From contig CALGLE010000003.1 in the NCBI GenBank assembly GCA_937930305.1, positions 124,001 through 188,000 of the forward strand: a stretch of 64,000 bases of DNA, written 5' to 3'. The DNA comes from an uncultured Granulosicoccaceae bacterium. Lineage in GTDB: Bacteria; Pseudomonadota; Gammaproteobacteria; Granulosicoccales; Granulosicoccaceae. The position numbers and the translations under genes were made by a program. This document shows, piece by piece, positions 48,359 to 58,925 of this stretch (position 1 is its first letter; every line of letters starts with the position of its first letter). Under the pieces are notes generated by a model. It was given only the letters and a program-made list of their open reading frames with translations, searched no databases and was not told the origin of the DNA.

Positions 48359-49117
48359 CTAGGCGGGGTGCCCGGCTTTTCCGCAAGCCACGAACGCACC
48401 GTTGCGATAGTCGGATTTACCGTATGGGAACACTTCTCCCTCACCGTCATAAACCACACCGCCGGCTGCACGCAGCACCGCGTCCCCTGCTCCGGTATCC
48501 CATTCCATGGTGGGGCCGAACCTTGGGTAAACGTCGGCTTCACCGGCGGCCACTAAGCAAAATTTTAATGACGAACCGATGGATATGGCGTCGGCAATGT
48601 CGTGATCCTTTAACCAATTATCGGTCTTCTCATCACGGTGCGACAAACTGGCAACAGCCGTTGCGCCGGCTTCAGGAATATCACGAATGGTGATGTCTTT
48701 CCATTCACCATTGGACTGCTCACGAGCACCCTCACCCAGCTTGCCAACAAACATGCGATCAAGCGCTGGCGCGTACACCACGCCCAGAATGGGAATGCCG
48801 TATTCAATTAGCGCAATGTTTACCGTAAACGAGCCTTTGCCATCTCGCTTTAAAAATTCTTTGGTGCCATCGAGTGGGTCAACCAAAAAGAAACGATCGG
48901 GCGCTTTCACTTTATGACTGTCTGCATTCTCTTCCGAGATGATGACGGTATCGGGTTCCAGCTGTTTGAGTACCGGAATGATAACGGCTTCGGCTGCGGT
49001 ATCAGCGGCCGTGACTGGGGATCCATCCGATTTCTCGATGGCTTCGAAATCACTGGCGTACACGTCCATAATGGCAGCGCCAGCATCGCGGGCTGCTTTT
49101 TGAAGTTGATCCAACAT
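48359..49117 (-). CDS. cysQ: 3'(2'),5'-bisphosphate nucleotidase CysQ
   Basis: Removes the 3'-phosphate from PAP released during sulfate assimilation; 252 residues. Li-sensitive phosphatase motifs: GSPVTAADTAAEAVI, ISEENADS, DPLDGTKEFLKRDG and WDTGAGDAVLRAAGG. AGGAA before ATG 49117 is a good ribosome-binding site. It lies 24 bp after nuoN and may be the last gene of the nuo transcript. Inositol monophosphatase activity is an alternative within the family, but DPLDGTKEF favours CysQ. Confidence 0.93.
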   Translation of the reverse strand: MLDQLQKAARDAGAAIMDVYASDFEAIEKSDGSPVTAADTAAEAVIIPVLKQLEPDTVIISEENADSHKVKAPDRFFLVDPLDGTKEFLKRDGKGSFTVNIALIEYGIPILGVVYAPALDRMFVGKLGEGAREQSNGEWKDITIRDIPEAGATAVASLSHRDEKTDNWLKDHDIADAISIGSSLKFCLVAAGEADVYPRFGPTMEWDTGAGDAVLRAAGGVVYDGEGEVFPYGKSDYRNGAFVACGKAGHPA

Positions 49118-49141
49118 GGGAATTTCCTAACAGGTTATGCG

Positions 49142-50566
49142 TTATGAAAACGCTGCAACACAGGCGGTCATGATTAATCCGGGGAATACACCGAGTAACA
49201 CAACGGCTGCGCCGTTTATCGCTAGCCCTGCAGACACATCCGGGGATGCGGCAGCGCTGACGGGTACGATGGGCTCATCAAAAAACATCAGTTTGATGAT
49301 GCGCAGGTAGTAGAAGGCTCCCACCACCGACATGGCCACACCCACAATCGCAAGCCAAAGAAAATCAGCTCCAACCGCGGCTTTGAGCACGACGAGTTTG
49401 GCGTAGAAGCCGACCATCGGCGGCACGCCCGCCAGTGAGATCATGGCAATCATCATGACAGAGGCAAGGAGCATGTTGCGTTTGGCAAGGCCTGCCAAGT
49501 CGGACAAATGCACCGCTTCATAGCCACCGCGAGATAAGGCGAGTAAAACACCAAAGGCTGCCAAGGTAGTGAACGCATAGGTAATGGCGTAGAACATGGA
49601 GGCGCTATACCCTTCTGGGTTGGCCGCGATGATGCCTAGTAGTAAGAAGCCCACATGCGAGATGGTGCTGTAGGCCAACATGCGCTTGAGGTTGGTTTGC
49701 GCGATGGCCAATAAATTACCCACCACCATAGACAATGCGGCAAGGATGGCCAGCATGCGCTGCCAATCCACACTCAAGGTTTCTAAACCATCAACCAACA
49801 GTCGAATGATCATGGCGAAAGCCGCTATTTTTGGTGCGGTACCGATGAACAAGGTAACGCAGGTTGGCGCACCGTCGTATACATCCGGCACCCACATGTG
49901 AAAGGGCACGGCCCCCAATTTAAACGCGATACCCACAATGACGAATGTTAGGCCAAATCGGGCACCCACACTCTGATCGGTTTTACCGGCGAGTATGTCG
50001 TGAATAGAAGACAAGCCAAGAGAACCGGTTGCGCCGTAAATCATCGACATGCCGTACAACAACATGCCCGATGCTAAGGCACCCAGCACGAAGTACTTCA
50101 TGGCAGCTTCCGATGCATCGCTGTTATCTCGGTACAAAGCCACCATGGCGTACAAAGACAGGGCGAGTAATTCCAGCCCTAGGTAAAGGGTTAGCATGTT
50201 GATGGCAGACACCATGATCATCATGCCGGTGATGCCAAACAAGCCCAGCACGTAGTATTCACCGCGCGCAATCTTTCGCTCGTTGATGTAATCACGTGAA
50301 TATAAAAAGCCACCGATTGACACAATCAGTATCCAGCTTTTCAGTACGGTACTCATGGCATCAAGCCCATAAGCCCCTTCAAAAGCCGTCATTGCCTCGT
50401 CGCCAATTTGGCTAAAGGCCAGCAGCAAGGTCACCAGCAAAGTTGCCTGCGATGACCAGTAGATGATAGTTCGATTATTTTCATTGATGAACAGACTCAC
50501 CACAAGGACCACACAGGTGGCCACCAGCATGAAAATCTCGGGGGTTGCGATTGCTAAATTATCCAT
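49142..50566 (-). CDS. nuoN: NADH-quinone oxidoreductase subunit N
   Basis: Antiporter-like membrane subunit of complex I; 474 residues, about 14 membrane helices. The proton-channel region shows GAVPFHMWVPDVYDGAPTCV and the second half AQTNLKRMLAYSTISHVGF, which carries conserved Lys residues. Last of the nuo genes, 11 bp after nuoM. Confidence 0.97.
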   Translation of the reverse strand: MDNLAIATPEIFMLVATCVVLVVSLFINENNRTIIYWSSQATLLVTLLLAFSQIGDEAMTAFEGAYGLDAMSTVLKSWILIVSIGGFLYSRDYINERKIARGEYYVLGLFGITGMMIMVSAINMLTLYLGLELLALSLYAMVALYRDNSDASEAAMKYFVLGALASGMLLYGMSMIYGATGSLGLSSIHDILAGKTDQSVGARFGLTFVIVGIAFKLGAVPFHMWVPDVYDGAPTCVTLFIGTAPKIAAFAMIIRLLVDGLETLSVDWQRMLAILAALSMVVGNLLAIAQTNLKRMLAYSTISHVGFLLLGIIAANPEGYSASMFYAITYAFTTLAAFGVLLALSRGGYEAVHLSDLAGLAKRNMLLASVMMIAMISLAGVPPMVGFYAKLVVLKAAVGADFLWLAIVGVAMSVVGAFYYLRIIKLMFFDEPIVPVSAAASPDVSAGLAINGAAVVLLGVFPGLIMTACVAAFS

Positions 50567-50577
50567 CGTCAGGCCCG

Positions 50578-52068
50578 TTAGTATTTAGGAATGCTGATGT
50601 GTTGAACAAGGTTTTCTACCGATGCATGCATGACGTTCGCCAGCAGATCAGGCCATAAACCCAACAACAGTACGAAAAACGCCAAAGCGGCCAACATCCA
50701 AAATTCTCGGGATGTGACGTCAGTGAGAGCGGCAACGTTGTCGTTGGCCACTTCCCCAAACAAGACGCGCTTCACCATCCATAAGGTGTAGGCCGCCCCT
50801 AAGATTAAGGTCATCGCTCCTAAGAACGCTAACCAGAAATTGGCTTTAAAGCTGGCGAGAATCACCATGAATTCACCCACGAATCCTGATGTGCCTGGCA
50901 AACCCGCATTGGCCATGGCGAAGAACACCATGAACGCACCAAACTTCGGCATTACATTCATCACACCACCGTAGTCAGCGATTTCTCGCGTGTGCATCCG
51001 ATCGTAGATGACACCCACACATAGGAACATGGCAGCGGAGATAAAACCGTGCGACACCATTTGCATCATGGCCCCTTCAAGGCCAAGGGCCGCACCGTCC
51101 ACATCTCCTTTACCGATCAACATGAACGCGATGAAGGTACCCAAGGTGACAAAACCCATGTGCGAGATGGATGAATAAGCGATGAGCTTTTTCATGTCTT
51201 GCTGCGCCAAGGCGACAAAACCGATGTACACCACAGCCACCAATGAAATAGCAATCATGTAACCGCCCAGTTCGCCACTGGCGTCGGGCACGATGGGTAA
51301 GCTAAAACGCAAGAACCCGTAGCCACCCATTTTCAACATGATCGCGGCCAGTACTGCCGAACCTGCAGTTGGTGCTTCCACGTGCGCATCCGGCAACCAC
51401 GTGTGCACAGGCCACATCGGAATTTTCACGGCAAAGGCTGCAAAGAAGGCTAAGAAAATCCAAAATTGTTGCCGCGCACCCAGCTCTAGCGTGTGCATGC
51501 CCAGGATGCTGAACGAGTCCCCTACCCGGTACAAATAAATGAGTGCGACCAACATGAACACCGACCCTAAGAAGGTGTACAAGAAAAACTTAATGGTGGC
51601 GTAGACGCGCCTGGGCCCGCCCCAGATACCGATGATTAAGAACATCGGAATGAGCGTGGCTTCAAAAAAGATGTAAAACAAAATTGCATCCAGTGCCGAG
51701 AAGACACCGACCATCAAACCCGTCATCACTTGAAACGCACCCAAGTACAGCGCGATTCGATCTTTGATGACTTCCCAAGCGGAGATAACCACGATGATGT
51801 TGATTAAGGTGGTTAACACAATTAACGGCATGGAGATGCCATCCACACCCAGCGAGTAGTTCACATCAAACGCTGGCAGCCAAGCAATCGATTCACGAAA
51901 TTGCATCTCGGCGGTGGTGGTATCAAAACCAAACCACAGCCCAAGGCTGATTAAAAACGTTAGCACAGCCACGCCTAAGGCGGCTGGCCTGGCGAACGCA
52001 TTGCCTAGTGCAATGATCACTAGACCGGCCAAAATGGGAAGCCAAATTGTCAGACTCAGTATGGGCAT
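50578..52068 (-). CDS. nuoM: NADH-quinone oxidoreductase subunit M
   Basis: Antiporter-like proton-pumping subunit; 496 residues. Key blocks HTWLPDAHVEAPTAGSAVLA, KMGGYGFLRFSLPIVP, QQDMKKLIAYSSISHMGFV and the conserved Glu region FYIFFEATLIPMFLIIG near residue 145. Between nuoL (49 bp upstream) and nuoN (11 bp). Confidence 0.97.
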   Translation of the reverse strand: MPILSLTIWLPILAGLVIIALGNAFARPAALGVAVLTFLISLGLWFGFDTTTAEMQFRESIAWLPAFDVNYSLGVDGISMPLIVLTTLINIIVVISAWEVIKDRIALYLGAFQVMTGLMVGVFSALDAILFYIFFEATLIPMFLIIGIWGGPRRVYATIKFFLYTFLGSVFMLVALIYLYRVGDSFSILGMHTLELGARQQFWIFLAFFAAFAVKIPMWPVHTWLPDAHVEAPTAGSAVLAAIMLKMGGYGFLRFSLPIVPDASGELGGYMIAISLVAVVYIGFVALAQQDMKKLIAYSSISHMGFVTLGTFIAFMLIGKGDVDGAALGLEGAMMQMVSHGFISAAMFLCVGVIYDRMHTREIADYGGVMNVMPKFGAFMVFFAMANAGLPGTSGFVGEFMVILASFKANFWLAFLGAMTLILGAAYTLWMVKRVLFGEVANDNVAALTDVTSREFWMLAALAFFVLLLGLWPDLLANVMHASVENLVQHISIPKY

Positions 52069-52117
52069 GCAGTCTTCACTCGTGACGTCAATAGGGATCG
52101 AAGGCGATAACGCACGA

Positions 52118-54073
52118 TCAAATTAAGAAGAAAAACACAGTCATCAGCGCCAACAGGCCGATGATCATGGCGAACGCGTAGTGATACAGATATCCCGTCT
52201 GCGCACCTCGAGCCAAACTTGAAAACAAACCGACGCTCTTGGCCGATCCATTAACCAAAGCCCCATCAATGATGGCTTGATCCCCCACTTTCCAAAGCAT
52301 GCGCCCTAAGGACACACTGCCCACCGCAAACACCGCTTGGTTGAAATCGTCAAAGCCGTACTTGTTGTCCAGGATGCGTCGCAAGAAACCCAATTTTTGA
52401 TCGAGCATGGCAGGAATACTGGGTGCCACCATGTAGAACACATAGGCCGTTGCCACACCGGCCATCGCCAACCAGAACGGAATGGTTTGTACCGCGTGCA
52501 ATCCGAATGAAATAGGCCCATGGAAATGTTCTTTCACCGCTGCCAAGGTGTCGTGCTCTGGCAATACGGATATCACACCGTTGAAATAATCCCCCAACGG
52601 CATACTGCTCACCGTTAATGCCCCAATCAGCACCGACGGCACAGCGAGTGCGATCAAGGGCCAAGTGACAACCTTAGGCGATTCATGCAAATGATCGCGC
52701 GTGTGATCATCAAAGCGTTCTTCACCGTGGAACACAAGAAAGAACAATCGGAACGAGTAGAACGCGGTAACAAACACACCTAAAAGCACCGCCCAATAAG
52801 CGATGCCCGCACCGGGAATGTTAGAGGCGTGTACCGCTTCAATGATCAGATCTTTTGAGTAAAAGCCGGATAAGAATGGAAAGCCAATCAGGGCAAGTGA
52901 CCCGATGAGGGACGTCCAATAAGTGATGGGCATGTATTTTTTCAAGCCGCCCATTTTGCGGATGTCTTGCTCATGGTGCATGCCCATGATCACAGAACCT
53001 GCGGCCAGAAATAACAAGGCTTTAAAAAACGCGTGCGTCATTAAGTGAAACACCGCCGCGCTGTAGGCCGACACACCCAATGCCACCGTCATGTAACCGA
53101 GTTGCGACAGGGTTGAGTAAGCCACGACCCGTTTGATGTCGTTTTGCACGATGCCAATCAAGCCCATGAAGAAGGCTGTGATGGCACCAATAATCAGGAT
53201 GAAACTCAACGCCGTTTCGGATAACTCGAACAGCGGTGACATGCGCGCCACCATAAAGATGCCGGCGGTTACCATGGTTGCCGCGTGAATCAGAGCCGAT
53301 ATGGGCGTGGGCCCTTCCATCGAATCGGGCAGCCAAACATGCAACGGCACCTGAGCAGACTTACCCATGGCGCCGATGAACAGCAAGATGCACATCACCG
53401 ACATGACGCTCCATTCAGCGCTGCCAAAGATATTCATGGTTTGCCCAACTAAGGATGGGGCCGCTGCAAACACATCTTCATAGGCGAGGCTGTTGGTGTA
53501 TAGAACCACAGCTCCAATGCCCAGTAAGAACCCAAAGTCACCCACACGGTTCACCAGGAACGCTTTCATGTTGGCAAACACGGCGGTCTCTTTTTTAAAC
53601 CAGAACCCGATTAGCAGGTACGACACCAAACCCACCGCTTCCCAACCGAAGAATAACTGCAGGAAGTTGTTCGACATCACCAGCATTAACATCGAAAAGG
53701 TGAACAAGGAGATGTAACTGAAGAAGCGCTGATAGCCAGGATCTTCTTCCATATAACCGATGGTGTAGATGTGAACCATAAGTGATACAAACGTCACCAC
53801 CAACATCATCATGACGGTCAGATTGTCGACCAGAAAGCCGATTTCAAAACGCAAATTACCACTGACCATCCAGACATACAGGGTTTCGTTGAAGGGCTCA
53901 GCCCCACCGACAACCACTTTAAAAAACGCAACCACCGACAGCAAGAAGGCGATCGCAACGCCTGCGATGGTGGCCCGATGCGAATTGACTCGACCCAACT
54001 TGTGCCCAAACAGCCCAGCGGCAATCGCTGCCACTAAGGGGGCCAGCGGGATAAGCGTATAAATTAATTTCAT
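52118..54073 (-). CDS. nuoL: NADH-quinone oxidoreductase subunit L
   Basis: Distal antiporter-like subunit of complex I; 651 residues. It shows LFFGWEAVGLVSYLLIGFW, HVWLPDSMEGPTPISALIH, QNDIKRVVAYSTLSQLGYM and FKALLFLAAGSVIMGMHHEQ. The C-terminal 150 residues supply the long lateral helix and the final membrane helix. Six bp after nuoK. Confidence 0.97.
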   Translation of the reverse strand: MKLIYTLIPLAPLVAAIAAGLFGHKLGRVNSHRATIAGVAIAFLLSVVAFFKVVVGGAEPFNETLYVWMVSGNLRFEIGFLVDNLTVMMMLVVTFVSLMVHIYTIGYMEEDPGYQRFFSYISLFTFSMLMLVMSNNFLQLFFGWEAVGLVSYLLIGFWFKKETAVFANMKAFLVNRVGDFGFLLGIGAVVLYTNSLAYEDVFAAAPSLVGQTMNIFGSAEWSVMSVMCILLFIGAMGKSAQVPLHVWLPDSMEGPTPISALIHAATMVTAGIFMVARMSPLFELSETALSFILIIGAITAFFMGLIGIVQNDIKRVVAYSTLSQLGYMTVALGVSAYSAAVFHLMTHAFFKALLFLAAGSVIMGMHHEQDIRKMGGLKKYMPITYWTSLIGSLALIGFPFLSGFYSKDLIIEAVHASNIPGAGIAYWAVLLGVFVTAFYSFRLFFLVFHGEERFDDHTRDHLHESPKVVTWPLIALAVPSVLIGALTVSSMPLGDYFNGVISVLPEHDTLAAVKEHFHGPISFGLHAVQTIPFWLAMAGVATAYVFYMVAPSIPAMLDQKLGFLRRILDNKYGFDDFNQAVFAVGSVSLGRMLWKVGDQAIIDGALVNGSAKSVGLFSSLARGAQTGYLYHYAFAMIIGLLALMTVFFFLI

Positions 54074-54079
54074 CGCAGC

Positions 54080-54385
54080 CTAACCCTTCAGTGTGTCGAG
54101 ATCAGCCACGTTAATGGTTGATCGGTTACGGAAGAGCACCACCAAAATCGCTAAACCTATGGCCGCTTCTGCTGCCGCCACCGTCAAGATGAAGAAAACG
54201 AACACTTGGCCCGAACCCTCTTCTAGAAAACGACTGAAGGCAACGAAATTCATGTTGACCGATAACAGCATCAATTCAATCGACATCAATAAAATGATGA
54301 CGTTTTTTCGATTTAAGAAAATGCCCACCATCGACAAGCAAAACAAGATGGCACCCAACGTTAAATAATGAGGCAGTGTAAGCAT
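54080..54385 (-). CDS. nuoK: NADH-quinone oxidoreductase subunit K
   Basis: Three-helix membrane subunit; 101 residues. The conserved Glu residues of the proton path lie in [19 protein letters not shown] and [14 protein letters not shown]. Eight bp after nuoJ. Confidence 0.97.
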   Translation of the reverse strand: MLTLPHYLTLGAILFCLSMVGIFLNRKNVIILLMSIELMLLSVNMNFVAFSRFLEEGSGQVFVFFILTVAAAEAAIGLAILVVLFRNRSTINVADLDTLKG

Positions 54386-54393
54386 GATATTCC

Positions 54394-54996
54394 TCAGCGC
54401 TTCTCGGTTGGCATTTGCACAATGCGCAAGCGATCCGACTTTTTAACATCCACTTGCTGATGCGGCTTTTGGTATTTGGTTTCTGGTCGGCGGCGCATGG
54501 TCAAGGCAATGGCGGCCACGATGGCAACCAATAAAATGACGGCAGCCACTTCAAACTGAAACAAGAACTTGTCGTACAGCAACCGGCCCAACTCTTGGGT
54601 GTTGCTGTAGTCGGCAGCAGATGCCGCGGGTATGGGGTAGTTTTCACTTCTGAAGTAACGTTCCGTGATTAAGAAGGCCATTTCGATAAACATGAGCAAA
54701 CCGACCGCTGCCCCCCAAGGCAAGTACTTAACAAAGCCTTCACGCAGCGGCTCAACGTTCACATCCAACATCATCACCACGAATAAGAACAACACCATCA
54801 CGGCCCCGACGTACACCAACACTAAGGTGATGGCCAAGAATTCTGCTTCCAGCAACATCCATATGCAGGCGGTGCTGAAAAACGTTAGCACCAAGAACAT
54901 GGCGGCGTGCACGGGGTTTCGTACCGTAATAACGCAAGCCGCACCGAACACGGTGATGGCTGCGAATACGTAGAACAAGAACAGTTCAAAACTCAT
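54394..54996 (-). CDS. nuoJ: NADH-quinone oxidoreductase subunit J
   Basis: Five-helix membrane subunit; 200 residues from ATG 54996, which begins [18 protein letters not shown] after an AGGGGGC site. An upstream in-frame start at 55086 would run through the nuoI end and is rejected. [19 protein letters not shown] and [19 protein letters not shown] are the family hallmarks. The C-terminal 35 residues are hydrophilic ([12 protein letters not shown]). Confidence 0.95.
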   Translation of the reverse strand: MSFELFLFYVFAAITVFGAACVITVRNPVHAAMFLVLTFFSTACIWMLLEAEFLAITLVLVYVGAVMVLFLFVVMMLDVNVEPLREGFVKYLPWGAAVGLLMFIEMAFLITERYFRSENYPIPAASAADYSNTQELGRLLYDKFLFQFEVAAVILLVAIVAAIALTMRRRPETKYQKPHQQVDVKKSDRLRIVQMPTEKR

Positions 54997-55024
54997 AAAA
55001 TTAAGCCCCCTCGTCTGCCAGCGC

Positions 55025-55516
55025 TTAACGGAACGCCGAATCAGCAGCTCGATCAGCTGCGATTTGCGTTTCGTATTTATCGCCAATGGCGAGTAGCTTA
55101 TCTTTCGTCATGATTTGTTCGCCGCGGTTTTCAAAGTGATACTCAAAAATGCGAGTCTCAACGATGGAATCCACCGGGCACGCTTCTTCACAGAAGCCAC
55201 AAAAAATGCATTTGAATAAATCGATGTCGTAACGTGTGGTGCGACGCGTACCGTCTTCACGTTGCTCTGAATCGATGGTAATAGCTAAGGCCGGGCACAC
55301 CGCCTCACACAACTTACAAGCAATGCAGCGCTCTTCACCATTGGGGTAACGACGCAAGGCATGCAGGCCGCGAAAACGATGCGACTGTGGCGTCTTCTCT
55401 TCTGGATACTGAATGGTGATGCCTGGGGAAATGAAGTAGCGCCCCGTTAAGCTCATGCCTTTCAGTAGCTCCCACAAAGTGAGGCTTTTTACGTATTTAG
55501 ACAGTTGTGACGTCAT
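55025..55516 (-). CDS. nuoI: NADH-quinone oxidoreductase subunit I
   Basis: Peripheral arm subunit carrying clusters N6a and N6b; 163 residues. Two complete 4Fe-4S motifs: [16 protein letters not shown] and [16 protein letters not shown]. The N-terminal amphipathic part ([17 protein letters not shown]) contacts the membrane arm. Eight bp after nuoH. Confidence 0.97.
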   Translation of the reverse strand: MTSQLSKYVKSLTLWELLKGMSLTGRYFISPGITIQYPEEKTPQSHRFRGLHALRRYPNGEERCIACKLCEAVCPALAITIDSEQREDGTRRTTRYDIDLFKCIFCGFCEEACPVDSIVETRIFEYHFENRGEQIMTKDKLLAIGDKYETQIAADRAADSAFR

Positions 55517-55523
55517 ACGAATA

Positions 55524-56543
55524 TCAACCTGTCACACCGGAACGGATGTCAAACCACGGCCCGATGTCGAAGTAAATGGCGAAACCGACCACCGCGATCC
55601 ATACAATGGTGATCGGAATAAAAACCTTCCAACCCAAGCGCATGATTTGATCATAACGGTAGCGAGGAAAGGTGGCGCGAAACCATAAGAAGAAAAACAG
55701 CATCAAGGAGGTTTTTATAAAGAACCAGTGGATACCGTCAGGAATGAAAGAAACCGGTGATAGCCAACCGCCTAAGAACATCACAACGGCTAAAACCGAA
55801 ATCATGATCATGTTGGCGTATTCGGCGAGGAAGAAAACCGCGAAAGCCATGCCCGAGTAATCGACGTGGAAACCGGCCACGATTTCCGATTCCCCTTCGG
55901 CCACATCAAAGGGCGCGCGATTGGTTTCTGCCACACCCGATATGAAATACACGATGGCCAGCGGGAACAAAGGAATGAGGAACCAGTGGAAAATCCCACC
56001 CTCTTGCGCGCGAACGATGTCGCCTAAGTTCAAACTACCCGCCACCATTAACACGCCCACAAGTGCAAAACTCATGGCAATCTCGTACGACACAATTTGA
56101 GCGGCCGAGCGCATTGCACCCAGAAACGCATACTTAGAATTCGATGCCCAACCCGCAATGATAACGCCGTAAACACCAATGGAAGTCATGGCCAGCACAT
56201 ACAACAGGCCTGCATTCACATCAGCCAACACCAGGTCGCCGGTAAAGGGAATGACCGCCCAAGCGGCAAACGCTGGAGCCAGCGACAAAACCGGTGCGGT
56301 TAAAAATAAGAAACGCGACGCATTGGTTGGAACAATGACTTCTTTGGTTAGCAGCTTGAATAGATCCGCAAACGGTTGCCCAAGCCCTTTCCAGCCCACA
56401 CGGTTTGGACCGATGCGCACTTGCATTGAACCAATGACTTTGCGTTCAGCAAGCGTTAAATAAGCTACTGATATCAGTAGCGGCAGAATAATCGCGACGA
56501 TCTTTAAGACCGTCGTAATGAGCAGTATGAGTCCGTCGAGCAT
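55524..56543 (-). CDS. nuoH: NADH-quinone oxidoreductase subunit H
   Basis: Membrane subunit forming part of the quinone chamber; 339 residues, eight helices. Conserved [51 protein letters not shown] and [20 protein letters not shown]. Start overlaps the nuoG stop as TGATG. Confidence 0.97.
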   Translation of the reverse strand: MLDGLILLITTVLKIVAIILPLLISVAYLTLAERKVIGSMQVRIGPNRVGWKGLGQPFADLFKLLTKEVIVPTNASRFLFLTAPVLSLAPAFAAWAVIPFTGDLVLADVNAGLLYVLAMTSIGVYGVIIAGWASNSKYAFLGAMRSAAQIVSYEIAMSFALVGVLMVAGSLNLGDIVRAQEGGIFHWFLIPLFPLAIVYFISGVAETNRAPFDVAEGESEIVAGFHVDYSGMAFAVFFLAEYANMIMISVLAVVMFLGGWLSPVSFIPDGIHWFFIKTSLMLFFFLWFRATFPRYRYDQIMRLGWKVFIPITIVWIAVVGFAIYFDIGPWFDIRSGVTG

Positions 56544-58894
56544 CAGGCTTTACTCACATCAATGGGGCCAAACAACTCACCCAATTCGGCCGTTTCAGGA
56601 AGCCCCGAAGGCACCCAAACACACCCTTCTGGTACGTTATTGTCCGCTTTTGCAGGCAAGGTTACTGCGGATCCGTTCTGACGAACCAGCACACGATCAC
56701 CATCACTTAATGATTGCTTAGACAATTCCACATCGGACATGGACGCAAACGCTTGTTTGCCATCGGCGGTTTTTTGCAGCGATTGAGAGCGTCGCACAAG
56801 CGGATCTGTTGCGTAAATCGGAATTTCGCCAGCACGCACGAGTGCCGAACCTGCATCCCCTGCGTACTTCACCTTCGGCATGTTCGTCACGTTATTCAAT
56901 TCAATGCTTGAACACGCGTCCGCCAGTTCGCGAGCAACTGCTTCTGGGCTGGTGTAACCAAAACCATCGAGTTCTAAACTTTCCGCTAAAACGCGAAACA
57001 CTTTCCAGGCAGGACGTGCATCTCCGGGCGCTGGAACCGCACCGGAACTGGCCTGCCAAACACCGGCGGCATTCACGAAGGTGCCAAAGCTTTCTGCAAA
57101 CGTGGCCAGCGGTAAAACAACATCCGCAGACGCTTTTAAAGAACCTGACAGGAACGAGCTTAACGCCACCACAGAGTCTGCTTTTGCTAACGCTTGAGTG
57201 GCATGAGCAGGGTTCGCTGCATCAAATTCCACTTCAGCACCCACTAACAAAAAGTGCTTCATGCCAGCTTCTAACATTTCACCGGCATTTTTGCCGGCGG
57301 TGCCGGCCGATTTGCCGCCGGGCTCTCGGTGTGGCAGCACGCCGGCTAACCAAGCACCGGCCGTGTTCGCACGTTCGGGCAATAAACTTAATGTGGCATC
57401 ACAGGCTTTCGCCAATGCAATGGATAGCGACAACAATTGGCTGTAAGCGGGGTGTTGAACAGCGATGTTACCGAGCATCACCGCGGTGCGATCGCCGTCT
57501 TTCAACGCAGCCGCAATGCGTTGATGGTAATCAGCAGGCTTGATCGGTGGCGCATCACTTAAGCCAGACACGTCGGCACCGGCTGCCAAGCAAACACCCA
57601 AAAGTTCGGCCACCATGTTGTCGTAGCGTGTTGCGATGTTATCGGCTGCGTCAAAATGTAAGGGAAAGTGCTTGGGGTTAATGAAATTAATCGACGCCCC
57701 GTTTAAGGCCGATTTACGTAAGCGCAGCGCAGCAATCGGTTGGTCTTTACGAATGTTTGAACCAACCAATAAAGCCGCATCCATGGTTTCTAAATCCGGT
57801 AACTGCATACCCAGCCAAGGCATAATGGGCGCTGATTCGTCGGCCGTAAAATCACTTTGGCCTAAGCGGTGATCAATGTGGGCGGTGCCCAAGCCGCGAG
57901 CCAGTTTTTGCGTTAAGTACAATTCTTCAACGGGTAAAGAGGCAGACGCCAGTACGCCTAAGTCACTGCCCGCCGCTTTCAATGCGGAAGCGGCCGCGTC
58001 CAATGCGGTTGGCCAATCACAGGCCTCCAATTCACCGGCATCGTTTCGAACCATTGGGGAGGTGATGCGATCTTCACTGCGCAAGCCCTGATAACTAAAT
58101 CGATCTCGGTCACTGATCCACACTTCATTAATGGCTTCGTTGTCTCGCGGTATCACGCGATTCACGCGGTCCCCATCCAGATGCACAAACGTATTCGCGC
58201 CCACCGAATCGTGCGGTGAAATGGATGGGGTTTGATTCAATTCCCAAGAGCGTGCGGTGTAGCGTGATGGACGAGCGGTTAAGGCGCCGACAGGACAAAT
58301 ATCAATCACGTTGCCAGATACTTCCGATACCACCGATTTTTCGATGTAGGTGCCGATGCGAACGTTCTCACCGCGACCTGTCGCACCGAGTTCTCGGATG
58401 CCCGCAATCTCTTCACCAAATCGAACGCAGCGTGTGCAATGAATGCAACGCGTCATTTCAGTGGCAATCAATGGACCGATGTATTTGTCCATGACCACGC
58501 GTTTGCCCTCGGTGTATTGCGAGGCACTGCCGCCATAGCCCATGGCCACATCTTGCAACTCACACTCACCACCTTGATCGCAAATGGGGCAATCCAAGGG
58601 GTGGTTAATGAGCAAAAATTCCATTGTGCCTTTTTGCGCATCGCGCGCTAACTTTGACTTGGTGTGCACAACCATGTCAGGCATAACCGGTGTGGCACAG
58701 GCAGGCAAGGGTTTGGGCGCTTTCTCAACTTCCACCAAACACATGCGGCAATTGGCGGCCACAGAAAGTTTCTTGTGGTAACAGAAACGCGGCACATCAA
58801 CGCCCGCTGCATCTGTGACTTCAATCAACATCTGACCGCGCTTTGCCGTCAGGGGTTGACCGTCAACCGTAATCGAAATGTCGTCGTCGCTCAT
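56543..58894 (-). CDS. nuoG: NADH-quinone oxidoreductase subunit G
   Basis: Largest peripheral subunit; 783 residues. N-terminal 2Fe-2S domain ([19 protein letters not shown]), His-ligated 4Fe-4S segment ending [18 protein letters not shown], and [10 protein letters not shown] with the later CPVGALTAR. The molybdopterin-oxidoreductase-like C-terminal part lacks a bound cofactor in this family. The end reaches nuoH with a one-base overlap. Confidence 0.97.
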   Translation of the reverse strand: MSDDDISITVDGQPLTAKRGQMLIEVTDAAGVDVPRFCYHKKLSVAANCRMCLVEVEKAPKPLPACATPVMPDMVVHTKSKLARDAQKGTMEFLLINHPLDCPICDQGGECELQDVAMGYGGSASQYTEGKRVVMDKYIGPLIATEMTRCIHCTRCVRFGEEIAGIRELGATGRGENVRIGTYIEKSVVSEVSGNVIDICPVGALTARPSRYTARSWELNQTPSISPHDSVGANTFVHLDGDRVNRVIPRDNEAINEVWISDRDRFSYQGLRSEDRITSPMVRNDAGELEACDWPTALDAAASALKAAGSDLGVLASASLPVEELYLTQKLARGLGTAHIDHRLGQSDFTADESAPIMPWLGMQLPDLETMDAALLVGSNIRKDQPIAALRLRKSALNGASINFINPKHFPLHFDAADNIATRYDNMVAELLGVCLAAGADVSGLSDAPPIKPADYHQRIAAALKDGDRTAVMLGNIAVQHPAYSQLLSLSIALAKACDATLSLLPERANTAGAWLAGVLPHREPGGKSAGTAGKNAGEMLEAGMKHFLLVGAEVEFDAANPAHATQALAKADSVVALSSFLSGSLKASADVVLPLATFAESFGTFVNAAGVWQASSGAVPAPGDARPAWKVFRVLAESLELDGFGYTSPEAVARELADACSSIELNNVTNMPKVKYAGDAGSALVRAGEIPIYATDPLVRRSQSLQKTADGKQAFASMSDVELSKQSLSDGDRVLVRQNGSAVTLPAKADNNVPEGCVWVPSGLPETAELGELFGPIDVSKA

Positions 58895-58925
58895 AAGCTC
58901 AGTGTGTGTTCGGTTGAAGTTAGCG

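Noticed and set aside
56809..57543. Long plus-strand frame of 244 codons opposite nuoG
   Set aside because: It is antisense to a well-conserved gene, has a His/Arg/Pro-rich shadow composition and no recognisable motif.
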